From Eubacteriales bacterium (GTDB lineage Bacteria > Bacillota > Clostridia > Lachnospirales > Lachnospiraceae), in the NCBI GenBank assembly GCA_030524585.1, contig JAUNGJ010000012.1, forward strand, positions 1 through 35,991: DNA of 35,991 nucleotides. Reading direction: 5' to 3'. Of this stretch, positions 13,508 through 22,305 are shown in pieces. A model generated the notes under the pieces. That model was given only the letters and a program-made list of their open reading frames with translations, searched no databases and was not told where the DNA came from. Numbering within the stretch: the first letter of the stretch is position 1; each line of letters opens with the position of its first letter. The translations under genes were made by a program, and so were the position numbers.

Positions 13508-15307
13508 ATGAATATTTTTAATATAATTACACTGTTAGGCGGACTTGCCATGTTTTTGTATGGAATGCGTTTGATGGGAGATGGATTAAAGGCCGGTTCT
13601 TCAGGAACATTGAAGAGAGCTATGGAGAAGGCTACTAACACTCCGGTCAAAGCATTTCTTTTAGGGTTGGCGATGACTGCGGTGATTCAATCATCGACGG
13701 CAACGATCGTGATTACTTCAGGACTTGTGGGAGCAGGAATTATTTCACTGAAGCAGTCTCTGGGGGTTGTTATTGGTGCAAATGTCGGAACGACCGTCAC
13801 CGGACAGATCATCCGGCTGTTGGATGTGGATTCATCGGGAGCTTCCATTCTGCAGTTTTTTAATCCATCTACACTGGCGCCGCTGGCAATGATTGTCGGC
13901 ATTATAATCATCATGGGTGTGAAATCCAAAGGTTCGGGTACGCTGGGGCAGATTATCATTGGATTTGGTATTCTGTTTTCCGGTCTTCTGAATATGACGG
14001 ATGCAGTTGGTACGCTGACGGAAAGCGGAATTGTTGAGAGGCTCTTTTCCGGATTGGGAGATAACCCATTTGTTGGTTATGCAGTGGGAGCCGGAGTGGC
14101 TTTTGTACTGCAGAGTTCGTCTGCGACAATTGGTATTCTGCAGGCGTTTTCTACGTCCGGTCAGCTGACGTTCGGCGCGATTTATGCGGTTTTAGTGGGT
14201 ATATATCTGGGAGACTGCGTGACGACAGCAATTGTCTGTAATATCGGCGCCAAGCCGGAGGCAAAGCGTGTCGGTATTGTAAATATTCTGTTTAACCTGA
14301 GTAAATCCGCCTTGATTTTAGTGGTGGTTACAATTGTACATAATATTGGATTGCTGGACGGCATCTGGAACAATACGATACGTTCGGGTGGTATTGCAAA
14401 CACGAATACGATTTTTAATCTGGCATGCGCCGTTCTTCTTCTGCCGATGGTCGGAATATATGAGAAAATGAGCTACAGAATTGTGAAGGATGAGCCTGCC
14501 GTTGCCGGAAGATATGACGAGATGCTGGATGCGCTTAATCCGGTATTTATTGATACCCCCGCACTGGCTTTTGGGCGCTGTTATGAACTGCTTCTGGTTA
14601 TGTGTCAACTGGCCCGGACCAATATCAATCGCGCATTTGACCTGCTCAACGAATATGATAGGAAAATCATTGATCAAATGGACGAGGATGAGGATTATAT
14701 TGACATTATGGCGGATCGGATAAGTAATTACCTGGTCCAGATTTCTGCGAAGATTACTTTGCCGTATCATGTAGAAATTATGAATTATTATTATTCTGCG
14801 ATTACGGAATTTGAGCGTCTGGGAGACCATGCTGTGAATATTGCGGAGATTGCAACAGAGCTGAAAGAAAATGGCAATGCATTCTCAAAGGAAGCCCTGT
14901 CGGAGCTGGTTGTGCTGCGGGAGCTTCTGGATACCATTTTGGACTATACATATGAAGCATTCAGAAAACAGAATCAGCGGGCGGCTCACCATATTGAACC
15001 ACTGGAAGAGGTTGTGGATGATATGGTAAATGCATTAAAGGATAACCAGTTGAAGCGAATCCGGGATGGAGAATCCGGAGTGTTCAATGGGACAGAATTT
15101 TTCAATTTGCTGTCGGAAGCGGAACGTATCTCAGATGTCTGTTCGAATGTGGGAGTGGCAACGGTAGCAAGGGCAACGCCTGAAATTGAGCATCAGGTAC
15201 ATGATTATGTTTCCAGGCTGCATTCCGGTCGGGATGAAGAATTTAACCGTGATTACCAGGAGGCCCATGAGAGATATTTCAGGCTCCTGCATAGAAAAGA
15301 ATCTTAG
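13508..15307 (+). CDS. Na+/phosphate cotransporter (NptA/YjbB type) with C-terminal PhoU domain
   Basis: Membrane protein, about 599 aa. The N-terminal two thirds carry the two inverted Na/Pi-cotransporter repeats with their QSS motifs: AVIQSSTATIVITSGLVG (about residue 57) and FVLQSSSATIGILQAF (about 200), each followed by a GA-rich helix. From about 345 to the end is a helical PhoU-like domain (ITEFERLGDHAVNIAE, then EAERISDVCSNVGV). Family members move inorganic phosphate with sodium; the PhoU domain probably senses or gates. ATG 13508 is chosen over the TTG at 13493 because GGGTGA lies 5 bp before it. It is first in a same-strand run with the macrodomain gene 26 bp downstream. Confidence 0.93.
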   Translation: MNIFNIITLLGGLAMFLYGMRLMGDGLKAGSSGTLKRAMEKATNTPVKAFLLGLAMTAVIQSSTATIVITSGLVGAGIISLKQSLGVVIGANVGTTVTGQIIRLLDVDSSGASILQFFNPSTLAPLAMIVGIIIIMGVKSKGSGTLGQIIIGFGILFSGLLNMTDAVGTLTESGIVERLFSGLGDNPFVGYAVGAGVAFVLQSSSATIGILQAFSTSGQLTFGAIYAVLVGIYLGDCVTTAIVCNIGAKPEAKRVGIVNILFNLSKSALILVVVTIVHNIGLLDGIWNNTIRSGGIANTNTIFNLACAVLLLPMVGIYEKMSYRIVKDEPAVAGRYDEMLDALNPVFIDTPALAFGRCYELLLVMCQLARTNINRAFDLLNEYDRKIIDQMDEDEDYIDIMADRISNYLVQISAKITLPYHVEIMNYYYSAITEFERLGDHAVNIAEIATELKENGNAFSKEALSELVVLRELLDTILDYTYEAFRKQNQRAAHHIEPLEEVVDDMVNALKDNQLKRIRDGESGVFNGTEFFNLLSEAERISDVCSNVGVATVARATPEIEHQVHDYVSRLHSGRDEEFNRDYQEAHERYFRLLHRKES

Positions 15308-15333
15308 TTAAATAGGAAAGGATTTGATGTGGA

Positions 15334-15849
15334 ATGGAAATACAGACGGTTCAGGGGGATATTACAAAAGTAGATGATCTGGAAGCTATTGTAAATGCAG
15401 CCAATACCAGCCTGCTTGGGGGCGGTGGCGTGGATGGCGCCATTCACCGGGCAGCAGGGCCTGATTTGCTGAGAGAGTGCCGTACATTACACGGCTGTAA
15501 GACCGGCGAAGCTAAAATCACCGGGGCATACAATCTGCCCTGCAGATATGTGATCCATACTGTTGGTCCGATTTGGCATGGCGGCAGCAAAGGGGAAGCC
15601 AAACTGTTGGCAAATGCATACCGGAATTCGCTGCAGGCAGCAGTTGACCGTGGAATCCGTACGGTTGCATTTCCGTCTATTTCGACAGGAGTGTATCATT
15701 ATCCGCTGGAAGAGGCAGCCGGCATTGCAGTGAGAACCGTGAAGGAGTTTGCCATGAAGCATCCGGATGCATTGGAGACTGTGAGATTTGTACTGTTTGA
15801 TCCGAAAACAAAGGCTGCATATGATAATGCCATTTCCATGAGCATATGA
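15334..15849 (+). CDS. Macrodomain ADP-ribose hydrolase (YmdB/MacroD type)
   Basis: Cytoplasmic enzyme, 171 aa, a single macrodomain of usual length. It has the MacroD signature: [20 protein letters not shown] for the catalytic loop (Asn, Asp), [23 protein letters not shown], and the diphosphate loop [13 protein letters not shown]. Relatives remove ADP-ribose from acidic residues or deacetylate O-acetyl-ADP-ribose. It is placed between the phosphate transporter and a DNA helicase, possibly in one transcript; no partner ADP-ribosyltransferase is seen. The start is ATG 15334, with AGGAAAGGA upstream. Confidence 0.93.
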   Translation: MEIQTVQGDITKVDDLEAIVNAANTSLLGGGGVDGAIHRAAGPDLLRECRTLHGCKTGEAKITGAYNLPCRYVIHTVGPIWHGGSKGEAKLLANAYRNSLQAAVDRGIRTVAFPSISTGVYHYPLEEAAGIAVRTVKEFAMKHPDALETVRFVLFDPKTKAAYDNAISMSI

Positions 15850-15907
15850 TATGGGTGAAGCAAATACAGAATGAAATGATAAGAGAAAACCGGGAGGTCG
15901 GGTTCTT

Positions 15908-18754
15908 ATGCTGGGAAATAAACCGGGCAGACTTTTAAAGGAATATGTGTCAGATTATGTAATTTTTGATCTTGAAACCACGGGGATTTCATCTAATTAT
16001 GATGAGGTCATTGAAATATCTGCCGTAAAGGTAAGAGCTGGCAGAGTGGTCGGTGAATTTAATACACTGGTAAATCCAGGACGGGCGATACCGTATGGCG
16101 CCAGCCGGGTGAATGGAATTACGGATGAAATGGTGGCGGATGCGCCGCCATTTTGTGATGTTTTAAGGGAGTTTTTAGATTTTGTGGGAGAGGATGTGCT
16201 GGCAGGACACAATATCCGGTCTTTTGATCTGAAATTCATTTATCGGGATGCTAAGAAGTATTTTGGCAGGATTCCGGAGAATGATTATGTGGATACTCTG
16301 CTGATGGCGAAGAGAGATATGCCCGAACTTTCCCGTTATCGGTTGGTGGATCTGGCAGAGTATTATCATATTTCGTCGAAAGGTGCACACCGGGCATTGA
16401 ATGACTGCCATATGAATCAGCAGATTTATGAACGTCTGGCAGCAGGGAAGGGTGACAGGACTCCGCAGCGTGGTATGGTAAAAATCAGAGGTGTTGTGGA
16501 GCGCATTACTTATCAGAATCCGGATAATGGTTATACGGTTCTGAAATGTGCTGTGAAAAATTATTCCGATTTGGTAACGGTAGTAGGAAGTCTGTTGGAT
16601 GTCAACGTGGGCTCGGTTCTTTTGATTGACGGAAATTGGAAGGTGGATCGTAAATATGGACGCCAATTTATGGCAAGCACCTGGGAAGAGACTATGCCTG
16701 CCACCATATTCGGTATTGAGAAATATCTGGGTTCCGGTCTGATCAAGGGCGTGGGGCCAAAGTTTGCAAAGCGCATTGTTCAGAAATTCGGCACAGATAC
16801 GATAGACGTGATTGAGACAGATATAGGCCGTCTCCGGGAAGTGGAGGGGATTGGAGAAAAACGCATCCGGCAGATTCATGAGAGCTGGGAAAAGCAGAAA
16901 GAGATTAAGAATGTTATGCTTTTTCTGCAGGAATATGGAGTAAATACGTCATTTGCCGCAAAGATTTATAGACAGTACGGCAATGAGAGCATTGAGACAG
17001 TGAAGGCAAATCCTTTCCGTCTGGCGGATGATATTTGGGGAATTGGCTTTAAGACGGCAGATGGTATTGCGGAAAAGCTGGGATTTGGAAGGGAAGCATT
17101 TGTCAGGCTTCGAAGCGGAATCATGTATACCCTCAGCAATCTGGCGGATGAGGGACATGTGTATGCCCTGAAGGATCAGCTGATCCGTGCAGCCTCTGAG
17201 CTTCTGGAAGCTGAGGATACATGCATTATCATGACGCTGGATCAGATGGTCAAGGACGGGGATCTGATCTTACAGAAAATCGAACGGGAAAGGCTGGAGG
17301 ATGGAGAGATCATGGTTCTGGAGGCCATTTATCTGCCGCCTTTTTATTACGCAGAGACGGGCGTTTCGAACAAATTAAGGAAGCTGGCGGACAGGCCGGC
17401 AGAGGACAGGCTGTGGTTTAGTCTTCAGGAGGCGAGAAGAAAGAGTGGGAAGGAGGATCTGTCTATTGATATAAGACATATCGAGAGACAGGTTCATATG
17501 GAATACGATGAGATCCAGGCCGAGGCAATCCGAAAAGCGGCGGTATCTAAGGTGCTGGTTCTTACCGGCGGACCGGGTACCGGGAAAACGACCACAACCC
17601 AGGGAATTATTGCGGCGTATCGTTCCTTTGGATTAAGAATTTTGCTCGCGGCGCCTACGGGACGTGCTGCAAAACGTATGACAGAGGCCACCGGGCTGGA
17701 GGCAAAGACCATTCACAGACTTCTGGAGTGTAAGCCGCCGGAAGGCTATCAGAAAAATGAGGAGCATCCACTGGAAGGGGATGTATTGATTGTAGATGAA
17801 TGTTCAATGATTGATATTGTTCTTATGAATTCCCTGCTGAAGGCTATTCCCCCGGGTATGCGCCTGATTCTTGTAGGCGACATTGACCAGCTGCCTTCGG
17901 TTGGCGCAGGAAATGTGCTTCGGGATATTATCGATTCGGAATGTTTTCCTGTGATCCGTCTGACCCGAATCTTCCGGCAGGCGCAGACCAGTCGAATTAT
18001 TATGAACGCTCATAGAATTAACAGAGGTGACATGCCGGACATTTCCAATGGCAGGGAAACAGATTTCTTTTTTGTGAATAAGGAAGAGCCGGAGGAAGCA
18101 GCCGCGGAGATTGTGAATCTGGTGCAGAATAAGCTGAGCAGGTATTATCAGACTCCGGCCCATCAGATTCAGGTGCTGACGCCTATGCAGCGGGGTGTGG
18201 TTGGAGCCGCGAATCTAAATATAGCGCTCCAGGAGGCATTGAATCCGCAGGGAGAGGGACTTCGCAGAAGCGGATTTATCTATCGGCCCAATGATAAGGT
18301 CATGCAGATCAGAAACAATTATGATAAAGAGGTATTTAATGGAGATATCGGAATGATCGAATCGGTAGATCTGGGAGCGCGCACCTTAAAGGTAAACTTT
18401 GACAGCCGGGTTGTTGAATATGACGCCACGGAGCTGGACGAGCTGGTGCATGCTTATGCGACCACCATACATAAAGCTCAGGGTTCGGAATATCCCATTG
18501 TTGTCATGCCGGTGTTAATGAACCATTTTGTTATGCTGCAGAGAAACTTGATTTATACAGGTATTACCAGAGCCAAGAAGATTCTGGTGATGGTAGGAAC
18601 AAAAAAGGCGCTGGCTTATGCAGTGAAAAATCTTACTGTCACAAAACGAAATACCCTGCTTAAGGAACGCCTGAATAAAACTGTTGATACTGTGGCTGAG
18701 CATATGCAGATGGACGAACGTTTGAAAATATCGTATACTGAATTTACAAGATAA
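15908..18754 (+). CDS. recD2: DEDD exonuclease fused to RecD2-type SF1 DNA helicase
   Basis: Large DNA-processing enzyme, 948 aa, against about 730-800 for normal RecD2. Residues about 15-180 are a DnaQ/PolC-like exonuclease: FDLETTG (Exo I), AGHNIRSFD (Exo II) and GAHRALND (Exo III, DEDDh). RecD2 follows: an N-terminal OB-like segment (RGVVERITYQNPDNGYTVLK), helix-hairpin-helix repeats (GSGLIKGVGPKFAKRIV, VEGIGEKRI, DDIWGIGFKTADGIA), then the helicase with Walker A GGPGTGKTTTT (about 553), Walker B VDECSMID, VGDIDQLPSVG and the C-terminal motif ATTIHKAQGSEYP. No RecBC-like subunit is nearby. RecD2 unwinds 5'-3'; the attached nuclease could trim the displaced strand (inference). Confidence 0.93.
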   Translation: MLGNKPGRLLKEYVSDYVIFDLETTGISSNYDEVIEISAVKVRAGRVVGEFNTLVNPGRAIPYGASRVNGITDEMVADAPPFCDVLREFLDFVGEDVLAGHNIRSFDLKFIYRDAKKYFGRIPENDYVDTLLMAKRDMPELSRYRLVDLAEYYHISSKGAHRALNDCHMNQQIYERLAAGKGDRTPQRGMVKIRGVVERITYQNPDNGYTVLKCAVKNYSDLVTVVGSLLDVNVGSVLLIDGNWKVDRKYGRQFMASTWEETMPATIFGIEKYLGSGLIKGVGPKFAKRIVQKFGTDTIDVIETDIGRLREVEGIGEKRIRQIHESWEKQKEIKNVMLFLQEYGVNTSFAAKIYRQYGNESIETVKANPFRLADDIWGIGFKTADGIAEKLGFGREAFVRLRSGIMYTLSNLADEGHVYALKDQLIRAASELLEAEDTCIIMTLDQMVKDGDLILQKIERERLEDGEIMVLEAIYLPPFYYAETGVSNKLRKLADRPAEDRLWFSLQEARRKSGKEDLSIDIRHIERQVHMEYDEIQAEAIRKAAVSKVLVLTGGPGTGKTTTTQGIIAAYRSFGLRILLAAPTGRAAKRMTEATGLEAKTIHRLLECKPPEGYQKNEEHPLEGDVLIVDECSMIDIVLMNSLLKAIPPGMRLILVGDIDQLPSVGAGNVLRDIIDSECFPVIRLTRIFRQAQTSRIIMNAHRINRGDMPDISNGRETDFFFVNKEEPEEAAAEIVNLVQNKLSRYYQTPAHQIQVLTPMQRGVVGAANLNIALQEALNPQGEGLRRSGFIYRPNDKVMQIRNNYDKEVFNGDIGMIESVDLGARTLKVNFDSRVVEYDATELDELVHAYATTIHKAQGSEYPIVVMPVLMNHFVMLQRNLIYTGITRAKKILVMVGTKKALAYAVKNLTVTKRNTLLKERLNKTVDTVAEHMQMDERLKISYTEFTR

Positions 18755-18795
18755 AGGTATGGGTTATAAAGGGTAAATTTGAAGGAGGTAGTACC

Positions 18796-20958
18796 ATGGA
18801 AGAGCGCACAAAGGGAAGAGTTACGATTCCGACAGATATGGATGTGGTGCCGGAGACGCTTGAACTTTTGGAGCGGTGGGGAGCGGATGCGATCCGAGAT
18901 TGTGATGGGACAAAATATCCGGAAGAACTGCGTAATGTGGGGGCAAAGGTCTATTCGACCTATTACACAACAAGGAAGGATAACGAATGGGCAAAAGCGA
19001 ATCCGGACGAAATTCAGCAGATGTATGTTATGACGCCATTTTACACTGCAGTAGGAGATAAACTGAGTATTCATCTGATGAATCATCTGTATCCGGATAT
19101 GCTTGCAGTTAATTCCAGGGATGATATTACCCGCTGGTGGGAAGTGATTGACAGGACTACGGGAGAGGTGGTTCCGGTATCTCAGTGGGACTACGCTGAG
19201 GAAACGGGAGATGTGACGATTAGAGAAACAAAAGAGTTTCATGAATATACTGTAAGCTTTCTTGCGTATATTATGTGGGATCCAGTACATATGTATAACG
19301 CAGTGACGAACGATTGGCAGGGTGTGGAGAAACAGATTACCTTTGATGTGCGGCAGCCGAAGACCCGGGAGTTTTCCATGAAGCGGCTGCGCCGGTATAT
19401 TGAGGAGAATCCGCATATTGATGTGATTCGTTATACAACATTTTTCCATCAGTTTACTTTGATCTTTGATGAGCTGGCGCGGGAAAAGTATGTGGATTGG
19501 TATGGGTACTCTGCATCGGTGAGTCCGTATATTCTGGAACAGTTTGAGCGGGAAGCAGGATATAAGTTCCGGCCGGAATTTATCATTGATCAGGGCTATA
19601 TGAATAACACCTATCGTATTCCAAGCCGGGAATTTCAGGATTTTCAGGCATTCCAGCGCCGGGAGGTGGCGAAGCTTGCGAAGGAGATGGTGGATATCAC
19701 CCATGAATGTGGAAAAGAAGCCATGATGTTTCTGGGAGATCACTGGATTGGCATGGAGCCATTTATGGATGAATTTAAAGACATCGGATTGGATGCAGTA
19801 GTAGGAAGTGTAGGAAATGGCGCAACACTCCGTCTGATCAGTGACATTGAGGGTGTGAAGTATACAGAAGGACGATTTCTTCCATACTTCTTCCCGGATA
19901 CCTTCCATAAAGGAGGAAATCCGGTAAAGGAGGCGAAGGTAAACTGGGTGACCGCAAGACGGGCGATTTTGAGAAAACCGATTGACCGTATTGGGTATGG
20001 CGGATATTTAAAGCTTGCGCTGAAGTTCCCGGATTTTGTGGAGTATGTGGAAAGTGTCTGTAATGAATTCCGAACCTTATATGACAATATTAAGGGAACA
20101 ACGCCATATTGCATAAAGAGAGTGGCTGTTTTAAACTGCTGGGGCAAAATGCGGGCCTGGGGCAATCACATGGTGCACCATGCGATTTACTATAAACAGA
20201 ACTATTCTTATGCGGGAGTTATAGAGGCATTAAGCGGAGCGCCTTTTGATGTTGTCTATATCAGCTTTGATGATATCCGGCAAAATCCGGAGATTCTGAA
20301 AGATATAGATGTGATCCTGAATGTGGGAGATGCGTATACTGCTTATACAGGCGGTGAGAACTGGAAGGATGAGCAGATCATTACCGCGGTGAAAAAATTT
20401 ATCTACCAGGGCGGAGGCTTTATCGGAGTCGGAGAGCCGACCGCTTATCAGTGGGAAGGAAGGTTTTTCCAGCTTGCGGGTGTGCTGGGAGTAGAGGAAG
20501 AGAACGGATTTACACTCAATGTTGACAAATATAATTGGGAGGAGCATGAGCATTTCATTACTGCAGATGTTAGCGGCAAGGTCGATTTCGGCGAGGGGAA
20601 GAAGAATATCTATGCGATGCCGGAGACCGTTGTGATCTGTCAGAAGGATAATGGTGTGCAGCTTGCGGCAAACGAGTTCGGCGAAGGAAGATGTGTCTAT
20701 ATAAGTGGTCTTCCGTACAGCTTTGAGAACAGCCGCCTTCTGTACCGGGCAATTCTGTGGGCATCCAGTGCTGAGGAAAAGATTAAGTGCTGGTTTAGTA
20801 CCAATTATAATGTAGAGGTACATGCCTATGTAAAGAATGGTAAGTATTGCGTGGTAAATAATACTTACGAGCCGCAGGAGACCCGCGTCTATAGAGGTGA
20901 CGGCACAGGCTTTAACGTGCAGCTTGCGGCAAATGAAATACTCTGGTATGAGATATAG
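18796..20958 (+). CDS. gnpA: GH112 1,3-beta-galactosyl-N-acetylhexosamine phosphorylase
   Basis: Cytoplasmic phosphorylase, 720 aa, full family length. It splits lacto-N-biose or galacto-N-biose with phosphate into galactose-1-phosphate and GlcNAc or GalNAc, a step in using mucin and milk glycans. It starts with the family opening GRVTIPTDMDVVPETLELL; the barrel shows WWEVIDRTTGEVVP, YIMWDPVHMYNAVTNDW, FFHQFTLIFDE and FLGDHWIGMEP; a later glutamine-amidotransferase-like domain has GGGFIGVGEPTAYQWEG. GAAGGAGG precedes the ATG. Neither the GlcNAc kinase and UDP-sugar genes of the usual lnp cluster nor a sugar ABC importer is adjacent. Which isomer is preferred is not readable. Confidence 0.95.
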   Translation: MEERTKGRVTIPTDMDVVPETLELLERWGADAIRDCDGTKYPEELRNVGAKVYSTYYTTRKDNEWAKANPDEIQQMYVMTPFYTAVGDKLSIHLMNHLYPDMLAVNSRDDITRWWEVIDRTTGEVVPVSQWDYAEETGDVTIRETKEFHEYTVSFLAYIMWDPVHMYNAVTNDWQGVEKQITFDVRQPKTREFSMKRLRRYIEENPHIDVIRYTTFFHQFTLIFDELAREKYVDWYGYSASVSPYILEQFEREAGYKFRPEFIIDQGYMNNTYRIPSREFQDFQAFQRREVAKLAKEMVDITHECGKEAMMFLGDHWIGMEPFMDEFKDIGLDAVVGSVGNGATLRLISDIEGVKYTEGRFLPYFFPDTFHKGGNPVKEAKVNWVTARRAILRKPIDRIGYGGYLKLALKFPDFVEYVESVCNEFRTLYDNIKGTTPYCIKRVAVLNCWGKMRAWGNHMVHHAIYYKQNYSYAGVIEALSGAPFDVVYISFDDIRQNPEILKDIDVILNVGDAYTAYTGGENWKDEQIITAVKKFIYQGGGFIGVGEPTAYQWEGRFFQLAGVLGVEEENGFTLNVDKYNWEEHEHFITADVSGKVDFGEGKKNIYAMPETVVICQKDNGVQLAANEFGEGRCVYISGLPYSFENSRLLYRAILWASSAEEKIKCWFSTNYNVEVHAYVKNGKYCVVNNTYEPQETRVYRGDGTGFNVQLAANEILWYEI

Positions 20959-20987
20959 TCAGTATGGCTAAAGGAGATGCAGAATCT

Positions 20988-22109
20988 ATGAAAAAGAAAA
21001 ACAAAACTATCGCAGGCAGCGTGCTTAAGGTGATACTGGGAATTGTTCTGCTTTGCATTCTGCTCATTGCAGGCTATGTGATCTACATGCAGACGCAGTA
21101 TTACCGCATTGAAGATCATACTGCGCTGGAGGTTGAAAACAACACAGCTTCCACGCTGAAGACTGGTGAGACCTATACGGCGGTTACCTATAATATTGGA
21201 TTTGGCGCTTATGGTCCGGATTACAGCTTTTTTATGGACACCGGGGAGATGAAGGATGGAACACAGACCCAGGGTGAATACGGTAAAGCGATGAGCAAAG
21301 AATCTGTAGAGGAACATACAAAAGGGGCAGTTGGGGAATTGCAGAAGCTGGATGCAGACTTTATGCTGCTGCAGGAGGTGGATATTGATTCCGACCGCAG
21401 TTACCATGTGGATCAGGCAGAAGAGCTGAGAGAGACTTTTTTGGACTATGGTAATGTATTTGCAAATAATTTCCACTCGGCATACTTGTTTTATCCGTTT
21501 TCAGATCCACACGGTGCGGTGCAGGCAGGGCTGCTGAATTTCAGCCGTTATGAGATTGCGTCTGCAGAGCGGCGAAGCTATCCGGTAGATAATAGCTTCA
21601 TCACGAAGTTCACAGATCTGGACAGATGTTTTGCAGTTATGCGTCTTCCGGTAGAGGGTGGACATGAGCTGGTGCTGATCAACAGCCATATGTCTGCCTA
21701 TGATGAGGGAGGTCTGATCCGTGCACAGCAGTTGGAGCTGTTGAATTCCGTAATGGAAGAGGAATATCAGGCAGGCAATTATGTAATTGTGGGCGGTGAT
21801 TTTAACCATGCCCTGGGCGAAGCGGTGTCAGAAGGGTTTGCTTCTGAGCAGAAATTTCCGGCGTGGGTGTCCATTCTCACACAGGAAGAGATTGCGGAAG
21901 GAATTACCATGCTGCGGGCAGACAATGAACTGGAAGTGCCGACCTGCCGGGGTGCGGATATTTCCTATAAGAAAGGCGTGAATTACACGACGGTGGTAGA
22001 CGGATTCCTTGTATCGGATAATATCAGGGCAAAGGCGGTAAATATTGATACGGATTTTGCCTACAGTGATCATAATCCGGTACAGCTTGAGTTCGAGCTG
22101 GCTGAGTAG
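20988..22109 (+). CDS. Membrane-anchored endonuclease/exonuclease/phosphatase (EEP) family hydrolase
   Basis: About 373 aa. A Lys-rich start and one hydrophobic helix (about residues 12-33) form a signal anchor, so the catalytic domain is probably outside the membrane. EEP residues appear in order: TYNIGFG (Asn), LLQEVD (metal Glu), NSHMSAY (His), GGDFNHALG (Asp/Asn) and YSDHNPV (terminal Asp-His). Family enzymes cleave phosphodiester or phosphomonoester bonds in nucleic acids, sphingomyelin or inositol phosphates; the substrate here is unknown. ATG 20988 is preferred over 20964 because AAAGGAG lies 11 bp before it. It follows the GH112 gene by 29 bp. Confidence 0.88.
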   Translation: MKKKNKTIAGSVLKVILGIVLLCILLIAGYVIYMQTQYYRIEDHTALEVENNTASTLKTGETYTAVTYNIGFGAYGPDYSFFMDTGEMKDGTQTQGEYGKAMSKESVEEHTKGAVGELQKLDADFMLLQEVDIDSDRSYHVDQAEELRETFLDYGNVFANNFHSAYLFYPFSDPHGAVQAGLLNFSRYEIASAERRSYPVDNSFITKFTDLDRCFAVMRLPVEGGHELVLINSHMSAYDEGGLIRAQQLELLNSVMEEEYQAGNYVIVGGDFNHALGEAVSEGFASEQKFPAWVSILTQEEIAEGITMLRADNELEVPTCRGADISYKKGVNYTTVVDGFLVSDNIRAKAVNIDTDFAYSDHNPVQLEFELAE

Positions 22110-22169
22110 ATGCTGTATATGAAAAATGAAGAAGCGCGCCGGAGACAGTAATAAAAATAAAAGTTTCTA

Positions 22170-22199
22170 TTGAAAACTGTCTGGAAAAGTGTATATAAT
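22170..22199 (+). promoter_or_regulatory. Promoter of the alcohol dehydrogenase leader
   Basis: TTGAAA (22170-22175) and TATAAT (22194-22199) are 18 bp apart. Transcription would start near 22206, leaving a ~100-nt leader before the gene. Confidence 0.7.
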
Positions 22200-22224
22200 A
22201 GCTTCAGAAGAATAATGCGCGAAC

Positions 22225-22281
22225 AAAGATGTTGCAAAGACTATGCATGAGAAGTGCATACAAAAGGCAGCATCTTTTTTT
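22225..22281 (+). terminator. Terminator-like hairpin in the leader, candidate attenuator
   Basis: AAAGATGTTGC (22225-22235) pairs over 11 bp with GCAGCATCTTT (one G-T), enclosing a second stem TATGCA/TGCATA, and runs into seven T (22275-22281). It lies between the promoter and the GGAGGGAG site of the dehydrogenase gene, so it must be bypassed for expression. Confidence 0.75.
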
Positions 22282-22305
22282 GTGTTATGGAGGGAGAAAA
22301 GAAAA

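Noticed and set aside
18616-19908. 430-aa minus-strand ORF
   Set aside because: It is the antisense of the recD2 end and the GH112 gene, both well supported; the composition (His, Ile, Arg-rich) is typical of a shadow frame.
22243-22305. Upstream in-frame ATG giving a longer alcohol dehydrogenase
   Set aside because: The extension lies inside the terminator-like hairpin and lacks a ribosome binding site; ATG 22306 has GGAGGGAG and gives the family length.
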